From: Glandiceps talaboti
Taxonomy: Eukaryota > Hemichordata > Enteropneusta > Spengelidae
Direction: 5' to 3'
Assembly: GCF_964340395.1 (NCBI RefSeq)
Contig: NC_135558.1
Span: 5,071,501 to 5,135,500 of the forward strand
DNA length: 64,000 nucleotides
The notes under the pieces are model-generated. The model saw nothing but the letters and a program-made list of their open reading frames with translations. It made no database searches and was not told where the DNA came from. The stretch's first letter is position 1. Every line of letters starts with the position of its first letter. A program made the position numbers and the translations under genes. Positions 38,783 through 51,786 of this stretch are shown here, piece by piece.

Positions 38783-40232
38783 AAGTTAGGAAGTAAATTA
38801 TTGTTACATGCTTGCTATATGCTATGTATTGTTAAAGGTCTGCTAAATTGTATGATTATGCAAAAGCAAACGGTTGAGCTAGTGTATTGCTCTCTATATG
38901 TATACAGGGTATACCCCTACCGAAATACATGTTTGTAGAATCCGATGTAACATAAATGCCGAGATGTCATGTTGAATACAACGTCTCTGAACAATGTCTC
39001 AATACCCTAAAGGTCCGTTGAGAATGATATGCTTAAACAAGATTTTAAAAACCAAATGTCAGATAGCAACAGCGACTCATAGCAAACCGGATTATATTAC
39101 CACCTATTGCAAATGCCACATGTGCCAAGAATTTCACATTTTAAATTCGCCTTTCGGCAAATACTAAGCCAGGCAGGTGGATAGGTGGGTTGAAGGATAA
39201 AAATAGGTAGCTTACTCGGTGGGCGAGTGAGTGAGTGAGTGAATGGGTTGGTTGGTTGGTTGGTTGGTTGGTTGTTGGTTGGTTGGTTGGTTAGTTAGTT
39301 AGTATATATATGGTAATACACATTATAAAATTCTAAAATATGGTACTTTTGAAAACTAGAATTGATGAAGTAATCTAAACCGTTTCGAAACCTTGGAGCG
39401 TCTCCTGTATAATCCTATGCATAGTTTCGATATATCCCTAAAGGCCACTCACCGTGTAACATGATACAATATACATAAGATACGAGGTCAGTTTGCTTCA
39501 AACAATCTCAAACGTCTACACATACCTAGTCATGCACTTTTCACGGGTATATCTTATTTTCCACAATCGAACTGAGTACATAACATAAGTATGAATATAT
39601 AATATGCTCATATGAATTGTTCTTGTGAATTGTTTTTGTGTTCGATTATTGAATGTAGTTATATTAGTGGCTTTCACTCTCTTCCAATGGTTTGATCAAT
39701 ACTTCGATCATCAATTTTCAATACGCAAGTTTGCCGTAATTTGAATTTGTAGACTTCATCAGGTGTATTTTGACAACTTGAATATCGTCTTATGTATTCA
39801 TAAAACGGAAATGTCATCTTTTATTCAATTAAACGTACAAACTCTTATACGGTGAATCTGAAGAAGCAATCTATCATATATAGAGTGGAATATCTCCTCC
39901 ATAAGTATAATCGTTCTCTTTCGAAATACTGAGACTGCTTACGTCTCTTTACTGGTATTTTTCTTTCACTTTTTCTTGTTTTTTTTTCTTCAAGTACATG
40001 TATATCTAATAAAGCTGTTGAAGTTAGTCAAAGACATACCAAATAGAAATAAACCCAAAGTTTTATTTATGATAACATTGATTTTGAAATTTATAAAAAC
40101 GCGTGTTTTGCTATGTTATATGTAAACACTATATTATCTTTGCACATCGCGCAGCTATTTAAGATCATAAATTAATCAGCTTGGAAATTGCTTGCAAAAC
40201 AAGGGAGCAATTTTACAGGATTAGTCTTAGGC
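38783..40232. repeat. Non-coding, with (GAGT)n(GGTT)n at 39225-39305
   Basis: The simple repeat has (GAGT)4-5 followed by about 15 (GGTT)/(AGTT) units. The rest is AT-rich and probably includes 3' UTR of the minus-strand candidate exon at 40.2-40.5 kb (AATAAA complement around 40061-40067). Confidence 0.6.
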
Positions 40233-40462
40233 TTAATTGAGTGAAACACATAAATACAGCTTAACAGGTTCTATAAACACAAGCAATCGATCCAAATAAG
40301 TACCCTCGATGTCCAAATAATGTCCATTAAACGTTTCATAGGGACACTCATCTCTAATGTACAGCACTTGCATACTGTAATGAATATTACATAAGTGATC
40401 ATTTGAAACCCATCGTCTAGAGTGGCGTTCTACTCTGTAGACGTCGACGTAGACACGTGTGC
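40233..40462 (-). CDS. Unidentified candidate terminal exon, minus strand
   Basis: On the minus strand a strong acceptor (TTTCTTTGTGGTTTTAG) ends at 40463. It is followed by 2 bases of a split codon and then 75 codons to a TAA at 40233-40235. The peptide begins TRVYVDVYRVERHSRRW and ends EPVKLYLCVSLN. Composition is protein-like rather than low-complexity, and the block is less AT-rich than its surroundings. An AATAAA lies ~170 nt downstream (complement near 40061). I do not recognise a family. No matching upstream exon was proven; the open frame at 40702-40911 on the same strand might belong to the same locus. It could still be a chance frame. Confidence 0.35.
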
Positions 40463-40701
40463 CTAAAACCACAAAGAAACTACCAAGCCACAGCGGGTGA
40501 TGTGTTTTTTTATAACTGACAATCAGTCATCTGCAGGTCTACTCTTCTTAATGCCATGTCCTTTACTTAATGCCATAGGAGTTTGATGAATTGCGTTTAT
40601 GCAAATATTGGAAAGTTCCCTTTTCTTTATTCAGTGCGAAGTATCAGTACAGTCACACGTCAAATGTATACACCTACAGATAAATACTTTTTACGACAAC
40701 T

Positions 40702-40911
40702 TTAAACTTTGGCAAATAGGTTCAAATCTATGGTTATGTTGTAAGTCTTTGCATGGAATCTGTGATTGCCATAGACACGCAATGTCACTGGGATATATTC
40801 GCAAGTTGTATTAGCGTCCAGCAGGAATGACACTGTGCAGTTCTCCGAGTAATTAACGCCCTGCAGGACATAGCCAAACTGACTCCTCCTTTCCAAGCTG
40901 TTTACCTTCAG
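40702..40911 (-). CDS. Unidentified candidate terminal exon with poly(A) signal, minus strand
   Basis: Minus-strand frame ending at TAA 40702-40704, open upstream to about 40914. It contains SQFGYVLQGVNYSENCTV and later ANTTCEYIPVTLRVYG, with four N-glycosylation sequons (NYS, NCT, NTT, NIT) and two cysteines, so a secreted or extracellular segment is plausible. Base composition is visibly richer in G+C than the flanks. An AATAAA lies ~70 nt past the stop (complement at 40626-40631). The upstream acceptor is weak and not resolved. Family unknown. Alternative last exon of the same gene as 40233-40462 is one possibility, chance the other. Confidence 0.35.
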   Translation of the reverse strand: MKVNSLERRSQFGYVLQGVNYSENCTVSFLLDANTTCEYIPVTLRVYGNHRFHAKTYNITIDLNLFAKV

Positions 40912-40917
40912 TCCATG

Positions 40918-41839
40918 TATTTAACCGCCTTGAGCACTGTCAGTCTATTAGGGCACAGCCCATGAAAGGACATTTTGATAACAGGTAGAATATTCAAAGA
41001 CGTTTTCACATTATGAAATTATTATTGACCTTTTAATATATACAATTTTGCCATGATAGTAAAGTGTTTAAAGAGTACAGCCAAAAACACTGTTTCAATG
41101 CTTTGAAATAAAAGTTATGGTTAGTATTTATGAATACATCCGAAATTCAAGCGTCAACTTTGTGTGCGTAGTCGAGTCGTAATCGTATCCGTTCGGAGTT
41201 TTAAAACCTTTTTAACTTCCAATGATAAATATCAAAGTTAAATGTTAAATCCTACCCGGGGTTCCTTTCAGTAGACAATAGATGTGTTGTAAGTTGGAGA
41301 ATACCAATTTACCCCTATTCTCTTCTCACCTATAAATTAATTGATCTCCATGGAGTTTGCCTTCAAAAGTCATTGTTATTTGCCAAACAAATTGAATGAT
41401 TTAAACCCTGATTACCGCGGGTCTTTTTGTACACCGTACATTTAATTTGTTTTTACAATTATTGACTGCGGGCAACCAGATGATTGTTACGGATCGCTTT
41501 AGTATTCAATATCCAAGCTAACAACAATATCGTGTTATATATACGATATAATGTAGGTCAGCAATTTTCTTGTCAACAAAACCTATTTTTTTGAACTAAT
41601 GTTGTCCGTCTTCTTCGATCTAGAAATAAACATTTATCTAGTATTCAAGATTGTTTTGTTGTGATATAGAGATAGGAGGGACAGACTGTTCATGATAACG
41701 CGATAAGTAACCTACATGGTTGAATTCATCAACCAAACATGATACTGCATAACGTTTAACGCGGACAAAGTGTTATGTGCAACATAAATAACAATCTTAA
41801 TTTCAAATTTCTGGGTAATTGGATGTTTAATACTCCCCA
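40918..41839. other. No gene seen
   Basis: AT-rich non-coding sequence. If the candidate exon at 40702-40911 is real, this would be intron. Confidence 0.45.
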
Positions 41840-41925
41840 AAAATTTCCTTCGTTCAGCAAAGGAAGTGACTTAAGGGGCCTTTGTCACTACTCGTCTAGC
41901 AGTCTTTTTATTTCGCTGTCAGTTT
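41840..41925. repeat. Partial copy of palindromic MITE M2
   Basis: TTCCTTCGTTCAGC, GACTTAAGGG and TTGTCACTACTCGTCTA appear in the same order as in the complete palindromic element at 54811-54938. Only one half is recognisable here. Confidence 0.5.
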
Positions 41926-42111
41926 TGTCATTATGGTTCTATCATTGTGAGATGTAATTGCAAACCTCTAGACGCATCAGATTTGAATTGCGATGGATGA
42001 CATAGCCAGTGGACATCAACATCTCCTCGTCAATCTTAGGCTATTAGCAATACCTTTACTTTTTCAAGGTTTTTCGGAGAAAAATGTTGCAAGATATAGT
42101 TTCTACTTTCC

Positions 42112-42945
42112 TTAAGGGAGGTTATATAGATGAAGAATGTGTATGGGTGTGCCTGTGTCTTTTTGTCTGTCCGTCCGTCTGTAACACCATTTTCTCAAAA
42201 TGTCTTTAGGGTAATGGCTAGAAGTGATGTTTTGGTAAACATTTGAAGATTATTAATAAGCCTTTTACGTAAGTAATGGTTTTCGATAATGTGGCTATAT
42301 CTTATGAATACACATGCTTCAAATTCAATATACTTTGGTAGATAAATTTGCCATACCAAAGTGCATCTGTCCTGAAAATATCATTTATGTAATAAGATCT
42401 GTAAAAAATCTCCCTTTTGTACTTCGATGATATGTGTTTGCACTGCCACGAGTTTCTGTTTGTCGTGAAAGCATGCATGGGAAGATCACCGGTCAAACCA
42501 GTTCAGCTTCAACTTCCAGGTCAAATTATCCCTCTTTCTATCGGAAATTCTGGAACGCAAGTTACACACAGACGTTGACGATTGTTTTTACTATGGTCAT
42601 TTAAAGCACATAAGATTTCATCTTTTTGTGAAATTTGTAAATTATCCGGCCTGTATTATAAAGAGAGAAAGACCGGGCCAAAATTCCGGGGATTAATTTT
42701 ACTGGCACGAAAGATGAGCGGTCAGTTGAGGTTACAGTCTCTAAAATGGTGGACTCTAGTGAAAGTTACGGCTCAACTTTTGCAGAAGCGGATATGTACA
42801 ATGTGTCACAGCTGGAGTAATAATGGATAGATAATATCATGTCTGATAGCACAGAATTTTTTCTTTTCGACAAGGTGTAAAGGAACAAAAATCTAAAAGG
42901 CTTGCCCTTACGGAAGACATTTAGTTTACATCTGGTTCTGTTATG
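42112..42945 (+). repeat. Dispersed repeat R1, copy d
   Basis: Starts CCTTAAGGGAGGTTATA, then TGTGTCTTTTTGTCTGTCCG, CACCATTTTCTCAAAATG, GGGTAATGGCT, TTTTGGTAAACAT and a TTAATAAGCC.. monomer. It ends with GCCCTTACGGAAGACATTTA and TTTACATCTGGTT. The start and end boxes (CTTACGGGAGG type) are similar to each other, suggesting both termini are defined. Between ~42380 and 42880 the sequence is not obviously R1, so this copy may contain an insertion. Confidence 0.55.
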
Positions 42946-43974
42946 TCATTGGAAATGAAACCAGCCGTGTCAAGTACATGAACAGTAGCACACTCTGAGT
43001 ATGATTACATCTCTCGTTGAGCATCCGCTGTAGTAAAACTGATAACATCACTTAGGCAACAGACTTTGTCCCAGAAGATGAGCGGCATCTTTCATGTTGT
43101 ATTGAATTGTTCAGAACATCGTACATGTGCTTAGACTTGCTCAAGTCTATGGGTTATTTTCAATCTTTGTTTGAATAAATAAATATGGTGAGATAGCTAT
43201 AGCCTTCGACTTGTGTCAGTGAAGGACCTGCGCCATGTTACAAATTATGATTAAATCAGATCATAACACTGAAGTCATCATATTCATTCATGATAAGGGC
43301 AAAGCTACAAGTAGACGTAGGCCGCAGCATTGTGTATAACAGTCATGTGGTACACTTCAGACATTGAAGCTGCACTAACTTGCAACTGGAATGCTTCTTT
43401 GAAAATATTTTGTTAGGTGCAATACTTTACTCGTAATATCATGCACACTGAAAAGTGCTGACCTGGTAAGTATATTTTTGTAGCTGTATACACGACTTAT
43501 GAAATCAAATCAATTTCTGGTTTCGCACCTAAAACTCGAGTCAGTGCCCTGAACGGCGATCACGATTTCAACCTGTTTTTGTACTGCTTATGGATAATAT
43601 CGACCACTGATTAAATTATTCAATTAATTAATTGATTCACTTAGAAGCGTATCTTCATTGAGAATAAAATGTGGCATCTCTTTTGCCAACAGTAATAGAA
43701 GTACGTTCTACACGGTGTGCATATTATGTGATATAGCGAACTTTGATACAGTCAGTGTTTCTCAGATTCGAGTTAGCCATAGGTAAGTGAACAATTCGTT
43801 AGTTCATTGACTTTTATTCACATGACATACAGTTATATATTCTTTGAATTTATGCATTTATTTATTCATTTATTTATTTACTATCAATTTAAACCTTTAA
43901 ATGAGGAAATTAAAATATTTGGAACAAGCTCACCTGGAACCAAAGATGTCATTGCAATGCAATGCATATGAAGT
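42946..43974. other. No gene seen
   Basis: AT-rich non-coding sequence with a short TTTA run near 43855-43880. Confidence 0.5.
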
Positions 43975-44056
43975 GCCATATGGGCTTACAAAAGTGCGAT
44001 TTTGAGAAAAAGGCCATAAGGGCCTACAAAAATGCGATTTTGAGAAAAAAGCCAAA
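43975..44056. repeat. 38-bp tandem duplication
   Basis: Units 43975-44012 and 44013-44050, each GCCATA.GGGC.TACAAAA.TGCGATTTTGAGAAAAA, differ at a few positions. A third unit starts and breaks off. Confidence 0.85.
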
Positions 44057-44280
44057 AGCCAATTTTCGGCACTAGGTCATTATGGCCCTGAGTCAAATTT
44101 AAATCACGATTATTTAAAGTCGACTTCGTGAATCGGTCACTTATTCCCTTTATTGATATCACTATGGTATTATTTATTACATAAAGGTTTAGGAGTCTTT
44201 AGGTACTATAATATTCAATAACCCAAGTTTGAAAACGATAGCCTATCACAAATATTTGATGTGGTCAGCCTTTAATGGGT

Positions 44281-44357
44281 TTGGGAAACCAGCCTTCTTG
44301 AGGGCACAGTGTTTGGTATGTGGTAGTACACTGCCTTGAGGAAGGCTAGTTTGCCGA
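44281..44357. ncRNA. 77-nt imperfect hairpin, pre-miRNA-sized
   Basis: The left arm (TTGGGAAACCAGCCTTC..GCACAGTGT, 44281-44312) pairs with the right arm (ACACTGCCTTGAGGAAGGC..TTTGCCGAA, 44328-44357) with a few mismatches, one 2-nt bulge and a 15-nt loop. Size and imperfect pairing fit a metazoan pre-miRNA. They equally fit a decayed MITE. The seed is not one I recognise. Confidence 0.3.
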
Positions 44358-44572
44358 AGCCTGCATTCAACTTTATACCACTGTATTAGTATATTACTAT
44401 ACTATTATTACATAAGTCGTTCGACCTTACTTGAAAGATCAATTTAATGTTAATGAAGGTGTATATGTGATCCTTCTGACGGTAACGTATATTCATAGTA
44501 AGCCTTAGCTAAATTGAAACAGTATCATGGCATACTAGAATATAGCTTACATATCCTTTTTTACTTCTATGA

Positions 44573-44878
44573 AGCCTAAAAATTGTTTGGTTCCGGTTAC
44601 TCGACCCCACCTCGTTTTCACTTCCGACCCTAAACCTGTTATTAGATATTCGAGAAAAAGGTAATAACATCGCAAACATTGTGAAGTCTCACGAGAAATG
44701 GTCCGGAAACTGGCACCAATTTAAAACTGCTAACCCAATACCACAGAGACCCTGTGGAAACAACGCAAAACACAACTACCAGAACAAGACACTCACGCAT
44801 TAAAAACATTTTTTTAATCTACCTATCCCATCTATTCTAAAATTGAGTGTCTTCGGAACCATACAATTTGTTTAGGCC
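44573..44878 (+). mobile_element. MITE family M1, copy B (306 bp)
   Basis: Left end AGCCTAAAAATTGTTTGG (first base changed from G) and right end TTGTTTAGGCC, flanked by TGA (44570-44572 and 44879-44881), a 3-bp duplication. The interior matches copy A (GGTTCCGGTTAC, GACCCCACC, GTGAAGTCTCACGAGAAA) and includes a segment missing from A but present in C (ACAACTACC ... AATCTACCTA). Non-coding. Confidence 0.8.
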
Positions 44879-44881
44879 TGA

Positions 44882-45660
44882 CCACGTCTATGAATGTATT
44901 ATTTATCATATATGTTAGTAAATAATATGTGCATAGTAATGATTACTTTTCATAAGTAATTTTTCTTTACTTCAGCAATATCCTGCATTCTTCAGACAGT
45001 GATGATAACTAAACACATGCTCCAATGTTGGTAATGGAATCTTATAGGGATAGTAGGGATAATGAAGGGATTTATACATGGATGAAAGCTAAGACGTCTA
45101 CTTAACACCTTCGATGTGGTGATAACATCGTGACACATATGCTCTACAGATTTGATTAAGGCAACTTGCATAGACATCTAGTTTAATTTGCATACTAAAT
45201 AATAATTATCCGTTAGGTGATATATCATTTTTTTTAAATTTGTGGATAACTATGTGATATTGTGCCTCAAATGGCTTTGATATTATATTAACGTTTTTGT
45301 CTTATTACCGAGGTTTACCAAAAATTAGGAATATATCACATCAATTACTGCTAAAATTTCACCTATCGTAATGAGTACACATATTGATAATATCATGCCA
45401 TCACTTAAATGTACATAGGCAACAAATGTTTATTTATATGAAACCTCCTGATGAAAACTTCCTTAGGTTTTCATTCAAAATTTCCATTATCATGTTTTAT
45501 TCGAGAGAGTCGTTGTATGAACAACACATCGGTCACTTTGCTGTTTCATTGCCATTAATGTTGCAAGTCGCAGCGTTTAACTATATTGGATATATATATA
45601 TATATAATATACCTAGTGATAATGCTGTGCCATGATTCCCTAGAATCAGTCACATGATAG
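44882..45660. other. No gene seen
   Basis: AT-rich sequence with a short (TA) run at 45590-45606. The 83-aa and 69-aa overlapping frames are not protein-like. Confidence 0.5.
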
Positions 45661-45664
45661 GAAA

Positions 45665-45770
45665 ATAGAATGACTATTTCCTGACTGTGTTTCTGGTAGC
45701 TCACAGTCCCTCGGGTGTAATAAACAGGTGCTATAGCCCTCATGGCCAGGCAATATGTGTTCAATATAAT
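45665..45770 (-). repeat. SINE-like core block, minus strand
   Basis: On the minus strand: GGCTATAGCACCTGTTTATT, ACCCGAGGGACTGTGAGCTA. It resembles, with substitutions, the blocks in the GPCR intron (GCAGACGTCTATTACTCCG, AGGGCTGTTATATAG). Such a conserved central block fits a SINE core domain, which I cannot name with certainty. Confidence 0.4.
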
Positions 45771-46813
45771 TGCCTTCTATGACAACAATGTGGAACATCT
45801 CTTAAGGCAGACCTGTTAAAATACACTGCCTTAATGAGCAATAATTCACAATGTACAAGTCTTAGACTAACTACCATGAAAAGTGGAGAGTGACTGCCTT
45901 CTTTTACGGCTTGCCAATACAATCAAACATTTCAAACACAAATCTAACTATGGTGTTTAGGTTTACCCTTTAGTGCCACTTTTGATAAACTGTCATCCAT
46001 TGTTAATGCGCAAGTCATCGTAGATCGTTTTATCAAAGCAAAGTGGTTTTATTTATATTCAAATATTTTTGAACAGTACACCGAACCTTTCCTAGAAACG
46101 GTTCAATACATCAAACTAACTTAATTACCTTTCTCCTGATAGGTGATATGTTACTACGGATACTGAAATGGCATCTGTGTACACAATACGCGAAATAAGT
46201 ATGTACTTATGTACTTATTTGTTAATAGTGTAAATGGGCTGCATTCATTTATGAATGAGTTGTTGATTAAGAATTCAACTAATGTACAACAGTGTATATA
46301 CTACATCTCATACTTCAACAATCTGAATCATCTTCAGTACTTTCCTTTCTCATTTAAACTGCTTTCCAATGTAGTAGGTAACTGTAAATGCCCTACAGTA
46401 TTGGTCTTCCTTCAAGGCGTCGTTGTGAATGTAGAGTAATGATCACTGCTCACCACCTACAAGGCACTCAACATCACTATGAACTTTTACATTGCTGACT
46501 TGATTCACAGTTAACTCACAACTCGTTCACCTAGTTCAAATAACAAAAGTACATTGCGTATGTGCGCCAATGTAACACTGTCAAAAGGTGAGTGTGCGTT
46601 CTCTCGAGCAGCTCCGTTCTTTTTATATAGAAGTCTATCACTTGAACTTTGATTATCATCTACTGTTGATACATTTAGGGGCGTCATGACGTATCTAGTG
46701 TGCAAGATTACTGTAATCATCTCGATTTACTATTGTGGTTCAGCGCCATACCATATTATGTCGCATTGGATTTTTTGCGCCATGTACAAATTGTTTGGTT
46801 GATGGATATATTG

Positions 46814-46935
46814 ATGATGGTCGAATGATTAGAATGACTGGTTAGTAATGGTAAGCTGCAAGTTGCCGGTTCAAGCCTCGTCGCTACCATTTGCTTCTAA
46901 ATTTCTAAAGTCCCGGACAAGATTTGAACAACAAT
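46814..46935 (+). repeat. tRNA-derived SINE head
   Basis: From 46814 to 46889 the sequence has tRNA-like layout: an A-box-like GGTCGAATGATTAG, then GCTGCAAGTTGCC, a B box GGTTCAAGCCT, and an ending CTACCA. Downstream ACAAGATTTGAAC is shared with the copy at 50.6 kb. It is not a functional tRNA gene: arms do not pair well and the element continues into a non-tRNA body. Confidence 0.6.
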
Positions 46936-47964
46936 AGTGGCTATCTCATTAGTTTGGCTCAGTCAATCCAGCTCAATAATCTGGGACTGGTAGAACAGAG
47001 GTTGCTTTGTGAACGCTCAATATGTGCAATATATTGTATGTTCCTATTTTTGGAGTTGATATCATATAAAGGACGATTTAATCTTTATGTATCATTACCA
47101 GGGGTAGTAATTGCCAAGTACTTCGAGCGCTATACTATAAAAAGTGTTATAAATTATCACCATTATTATGTACTTACGGTTGTCAGTTTGTATATCCGGT
47201 CAATACATCATCTCCAAGCAACGTCTAATATATTTTTTGATTATGGATAATGTCACTGCCACTTCCTATTAGCTGAAAATATAAATAAAAGTGTGCAATT
47301 TTATTATTGAAAAATCTGTACTACTGTATGGGTTTTGATTTAACTTTTACCTCTCAAAGTCTGGAAAATTGAATAACAGACATGAAATGGTGGCACTATG
47401 TAAATTTGCAGTGATTCCTAGTATTGTTTTGTCAATATATTTGAACATTACCCTGTGTCGCTTTGTTACGTCACTTATTACTTTAGTATAACTCTAAATG
47501 GAAAAGATAAATGTAATTTTTACCGATGAATCTTACCATTGCTTTTTATTGACAGTAGCAAATATGTAAATATCATAATGATACAGCAAACGCATAGTAT
47601 GTTTGTATCGTTTCTGTTATGTATGTTCATACATCCACCCACACACACAACATCACGGTAGGACAGGATATACATTATAAATGTAAGCAAATCACTTATC
47701 TTATGTATAATTATGACGTACAGTTTAGATATAATGTCAATACTAACAAGTCACAAATTGTTCACTATATTTAGTGATATATATCTAAGACAAATAACTT
47801 TGAAGCATTTTCTCAGATATGAAAATTTGCTTTCAAATGATTTCAAGGGATGTAAAAATTATAGTTCTACAACTGAGAAATGAGCCTTAATATTATATCT
47901 AAATCACATCAACCTTTCACAGATATTGAAAGATCCAATTAAATATTGATGGCCATGTGGGTAC
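46936..47964. other. No gene seen
   Basis: Possible SINE body at the start (to about 47060), then AT-rich non-coding sequence. The 108-aa frame 46924-47250 begins in the SINE and is not gene-like. Confidence 0.45.
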
Positions 47965-48232
47965 TTAGACTACTAAACTTTATATCTAGACTACCAAATT
48001 AGCAGTAGTCCAAGGCACATAGACTACTATACATTGTATCTAGACTACCAAATTAGCAGTAGTCCAGGGTACATAGACTACTAAACATTGTATCTAGACT
48101 ACCAAATTAGCAGTAGTCCAGGACATATTGACTACTAAACATTGTATCTAGATTACCAAATTAGCAGAAGTCCAGGACACACAGACTACTAAATATTATA
48201 TCTAGACTACCAAATTTATAAGGTGGTAGTCT
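47965..48232. repeat. 54-bp minisatellite, five units, each a mini-hairpin
   Basis: Units start AGACTACTAAACATTGTATC and continue CTAGACTACCAAATTAGCAG, TAGTCC. Period is ~54. Each unit contains GACTAC and GTAGTC separated by ten bases, so each can fold as a short stem-loop. The fifth unit diverges into GGTGGTAGTCTG. Confidence 0.9.
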
Positions 48233-48716
48233 GTTAGACCAATGAAATCAATAGAAAATTGCAACTGAAACCGTTCACTTCACTGTTAAAATCAGATTAC
48301 GAAGCGTAGAAGTTAAATTCTAGCCCTAGTAGACCAAGACAAAGATGAATTTCAACCTTGTTAAATGTTTATTATACCCTTTTGACTTTTATAAGATTTC
48401 CTCTTTAAGGTTTCAATTTTCAACTAATTTGTTTATCAAGTTACCATCCTACGACATTCACAAACAATGTGTACATGATACATGACCTGTGTGTTTTTTC
48501 GGAGCACAGAAAAAATGCTGAAAAACAAGACCCAGAAGCTAGTGCTCTGTACATCAGTTTGAATTTAGATAGATTAGCCATAATCCTCTTTATATAGGGC
48601 AGTTCTGTGTTTAACTTCTATTAAGCTCTATGTTCATTTAATTCAAGAGTCGGAAAGCCTCATAACGATAGAATATGGTAATAAGATATTGAACATGTAA
48701 ATCAGAAGTATCAAAT
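48233..48716. other. No gene seen
   Basis: AT-rich non-coding sequence. Confidence 0.5.
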
Positions 48717-48837
48717 ATATATATATATATATATACATATAATTTTATTCTTCTTTCGCCAAGTAGAGTGCTCGATCACCTTGGAGAGCTATCATACATA
48801 AAAATGAAAGAAGACGAGTCTGATATTACATAGTGGA

Positions 48838-48881
48838 ATTACACTACGGACCGTTTCACCCGAAGGATCGTCAGGTGTAAT
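48838..48881 (-). ncRNA. Hammerhead ribozyme motif (type I), minus strand
   Basis: Exact mirror of the plus-strand motif at 49034-49077, located in the left arm of the palindrome. All core and stem nucleotides are identical. Confidence 0.7.
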
Positions 48882-49033
48882 AGTGTGGTTTAATAGTATA
48901 CATCCTGCATTATGTACATAACTTATGTGTGTTCACTGACGGCTGTGTGTCAATCTTTTTGTGTACACACAGCCGTCAGTGAACACACATAAGTTATGTA
49001 CATAATGCAGGATGTATACTATTAAACCACACT

Positions 49034-49077
49034 ATTACACCTGACGATCCTTCGGGTGAAACGGTCCGTAGTGTAAT
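49034..49077 (+). ncRNA. Hammerhead ribozyme motif (type I), plus strand
   Basis: Stem I 5' strand ATTACAC 49034-49040. Core CTGACGA 49041-49047 (variable position 7 is C, allowed). Stem II 49048-49057 has CC/GG around TTCG, with U opposite U at its base as in the motif at 22181. GAAA is at 49058-49061. Stem III ACG 49061-49063 pairs with CGT 49067-49069 around GTC. The cleavage triplet is GTA, with cleavage predicted after 49070. Stem I 3' strand GTGTAAT 49071-49077 pairs fully with ATTACAC (7 bp). Minimal stem III and open stem I match Penelope-type hammerheads. Confidence 0.75.
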
Positions 49078-49109
49078 TCCACTATGTAATATCAGACTCG
49101 TCTTCTTTC

Positions 49110-50628
<1,519 letters not shown>

Positions 50629-50735
50629 TGGAACCATGGTGTTAGAATAGTCGCCTGGAAGCTGCAAGTTGCCGGTTCGACCTTCGCCTCTACCGTTTCT
50701 TTCAGAATGGCTAATGAGGCAAGATTTGAACCATG
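50629..50735 (+). repeat. tRNA-derived SINE head, second copy
   Basis: GCTGCAAGTTGCCGGTTCGA followed by CCTTCGCCTCTACC repeats the B-box region of the copy at 46.8 kb. Downstream GGCAAGATTTGAAC aligns with ACAAGATTTGAAC there. B box GGTTCGACC is close to the pol III consensus. Confidence 0.6.
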
Positions 50736-51427
50736 AAATTTGAACTTTGGTCACGGGTTCTGCGATGTTAGTAAACCGCATAAGTAACTTGATTACGATG
50801 ATTTCGATGTTCCGTTAAAATCCAACGAATTGCAGGGCTGTATAGATTGTGGATTTGATAGCTTTCTGTATTCTGAACATTAATAATGTGTGTCTCATAT
50901 AAACTTCTGTCATCAGAATATATTTCATCTGAACCCTGTATTCACGTTTTGTTGTATTATCAAAGCATGGAAACAGCAAATTGGATCGAAATAAATTTTC
51001 ATATGTAGTTTTCGATTGACAAATACATTCAGATTGATTAATAAGTGGAAGGTATCTAAAATTGCACTTTAGCTCCCTAGTTTTACATCCGATTCGGAAC
51101 ATGTTTGCTCTCAGATGATGGATTTGCTATCAGTAAAATATTAGACACTTAGATAGATACTTCTTTAAATACTCCTTTTAGCGACGTTAAATGTTAAGCA
51201 CTAGAATTATATGTATTACCATAGGCAACGTCTGTGGCATTACTAATTACACTCATCATCGATCAAGAAACCATTGTGCCAGCTGATCCGTGCAACAATA
51301 TAATACATATGTATGACAATATCCTGTTTTTTCACAAACACCCGATGTTTTTTGTTGTTTTTTTAAAAACAGCGTTAATTGTTTCCTCTTAAACAAATGA
51401 TGTTGAAGTCGTGCCTTGTGTTATGTA
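50736..51427. other. No gene seen
   Basis: AT-rich non-coding sequence. The 95-aa minus-strand frame 50815-51102 is not recognised. Confidence 0.45.
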
Positions 51428-51786
51428 GTGTCTTGTATTTCTGGATTTACCAAACGGATGGTTTGAAATGCGCATAATTAACTGTGTTACACAACAGAAA
51501 AATGATCAACAGATATCCAATTAGATTAATCCCAACAATTTGCCTTCGATAGCAACAAAATTATATACTTCCACAATGAAAGCATCAACTTTTTTGGGTG
51601 AATGCGCGTATTTTGTGTCTTGTATTTCTGGATTTACCAAACGGATGTTTTGAAATGCGCATAATTAACTGTGTTACACAACAGATATCCAATTAGATTA
51701 ATCCCAACAATTTGCCTTCGATAGCAACAAAATTACATACTTTCACAATGAAAGCATCAACTGTTTTGGGTGAATGCGCGTATTTT
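51428..51786. repeat. 187-bp direct tandem duplication
   Basis: Unit 1 at 51428-51614 and unit 2 at 51615-51786 are nearly identical. Unit 2 lacks 15 bases precisely between two CAACAG hexamers that flank AAAAATGAT in unit 1, as expected from a microhomology-mediated or slippage deletion. The unit contains no gene. Confidence 0.92.

Noticed and set aside
46511-46720. 69-aa minus-strand frame as a gene
   Set aside because: No recognisable motif, no clear splice signals, and base composition like the flanks.
46814-46889. tRNA gene
   Set aside because: A and B boxes and a terminal CCA-like triplet are present, but the cloverleaf arms do not pair and the sequence continues as a repeat shared with 50.6 kb. 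It is a SINE head.
46924-47250. 108-aa frame as a gene
   Set aside because: Starts in SINE sequence and has no domain or exon signals.
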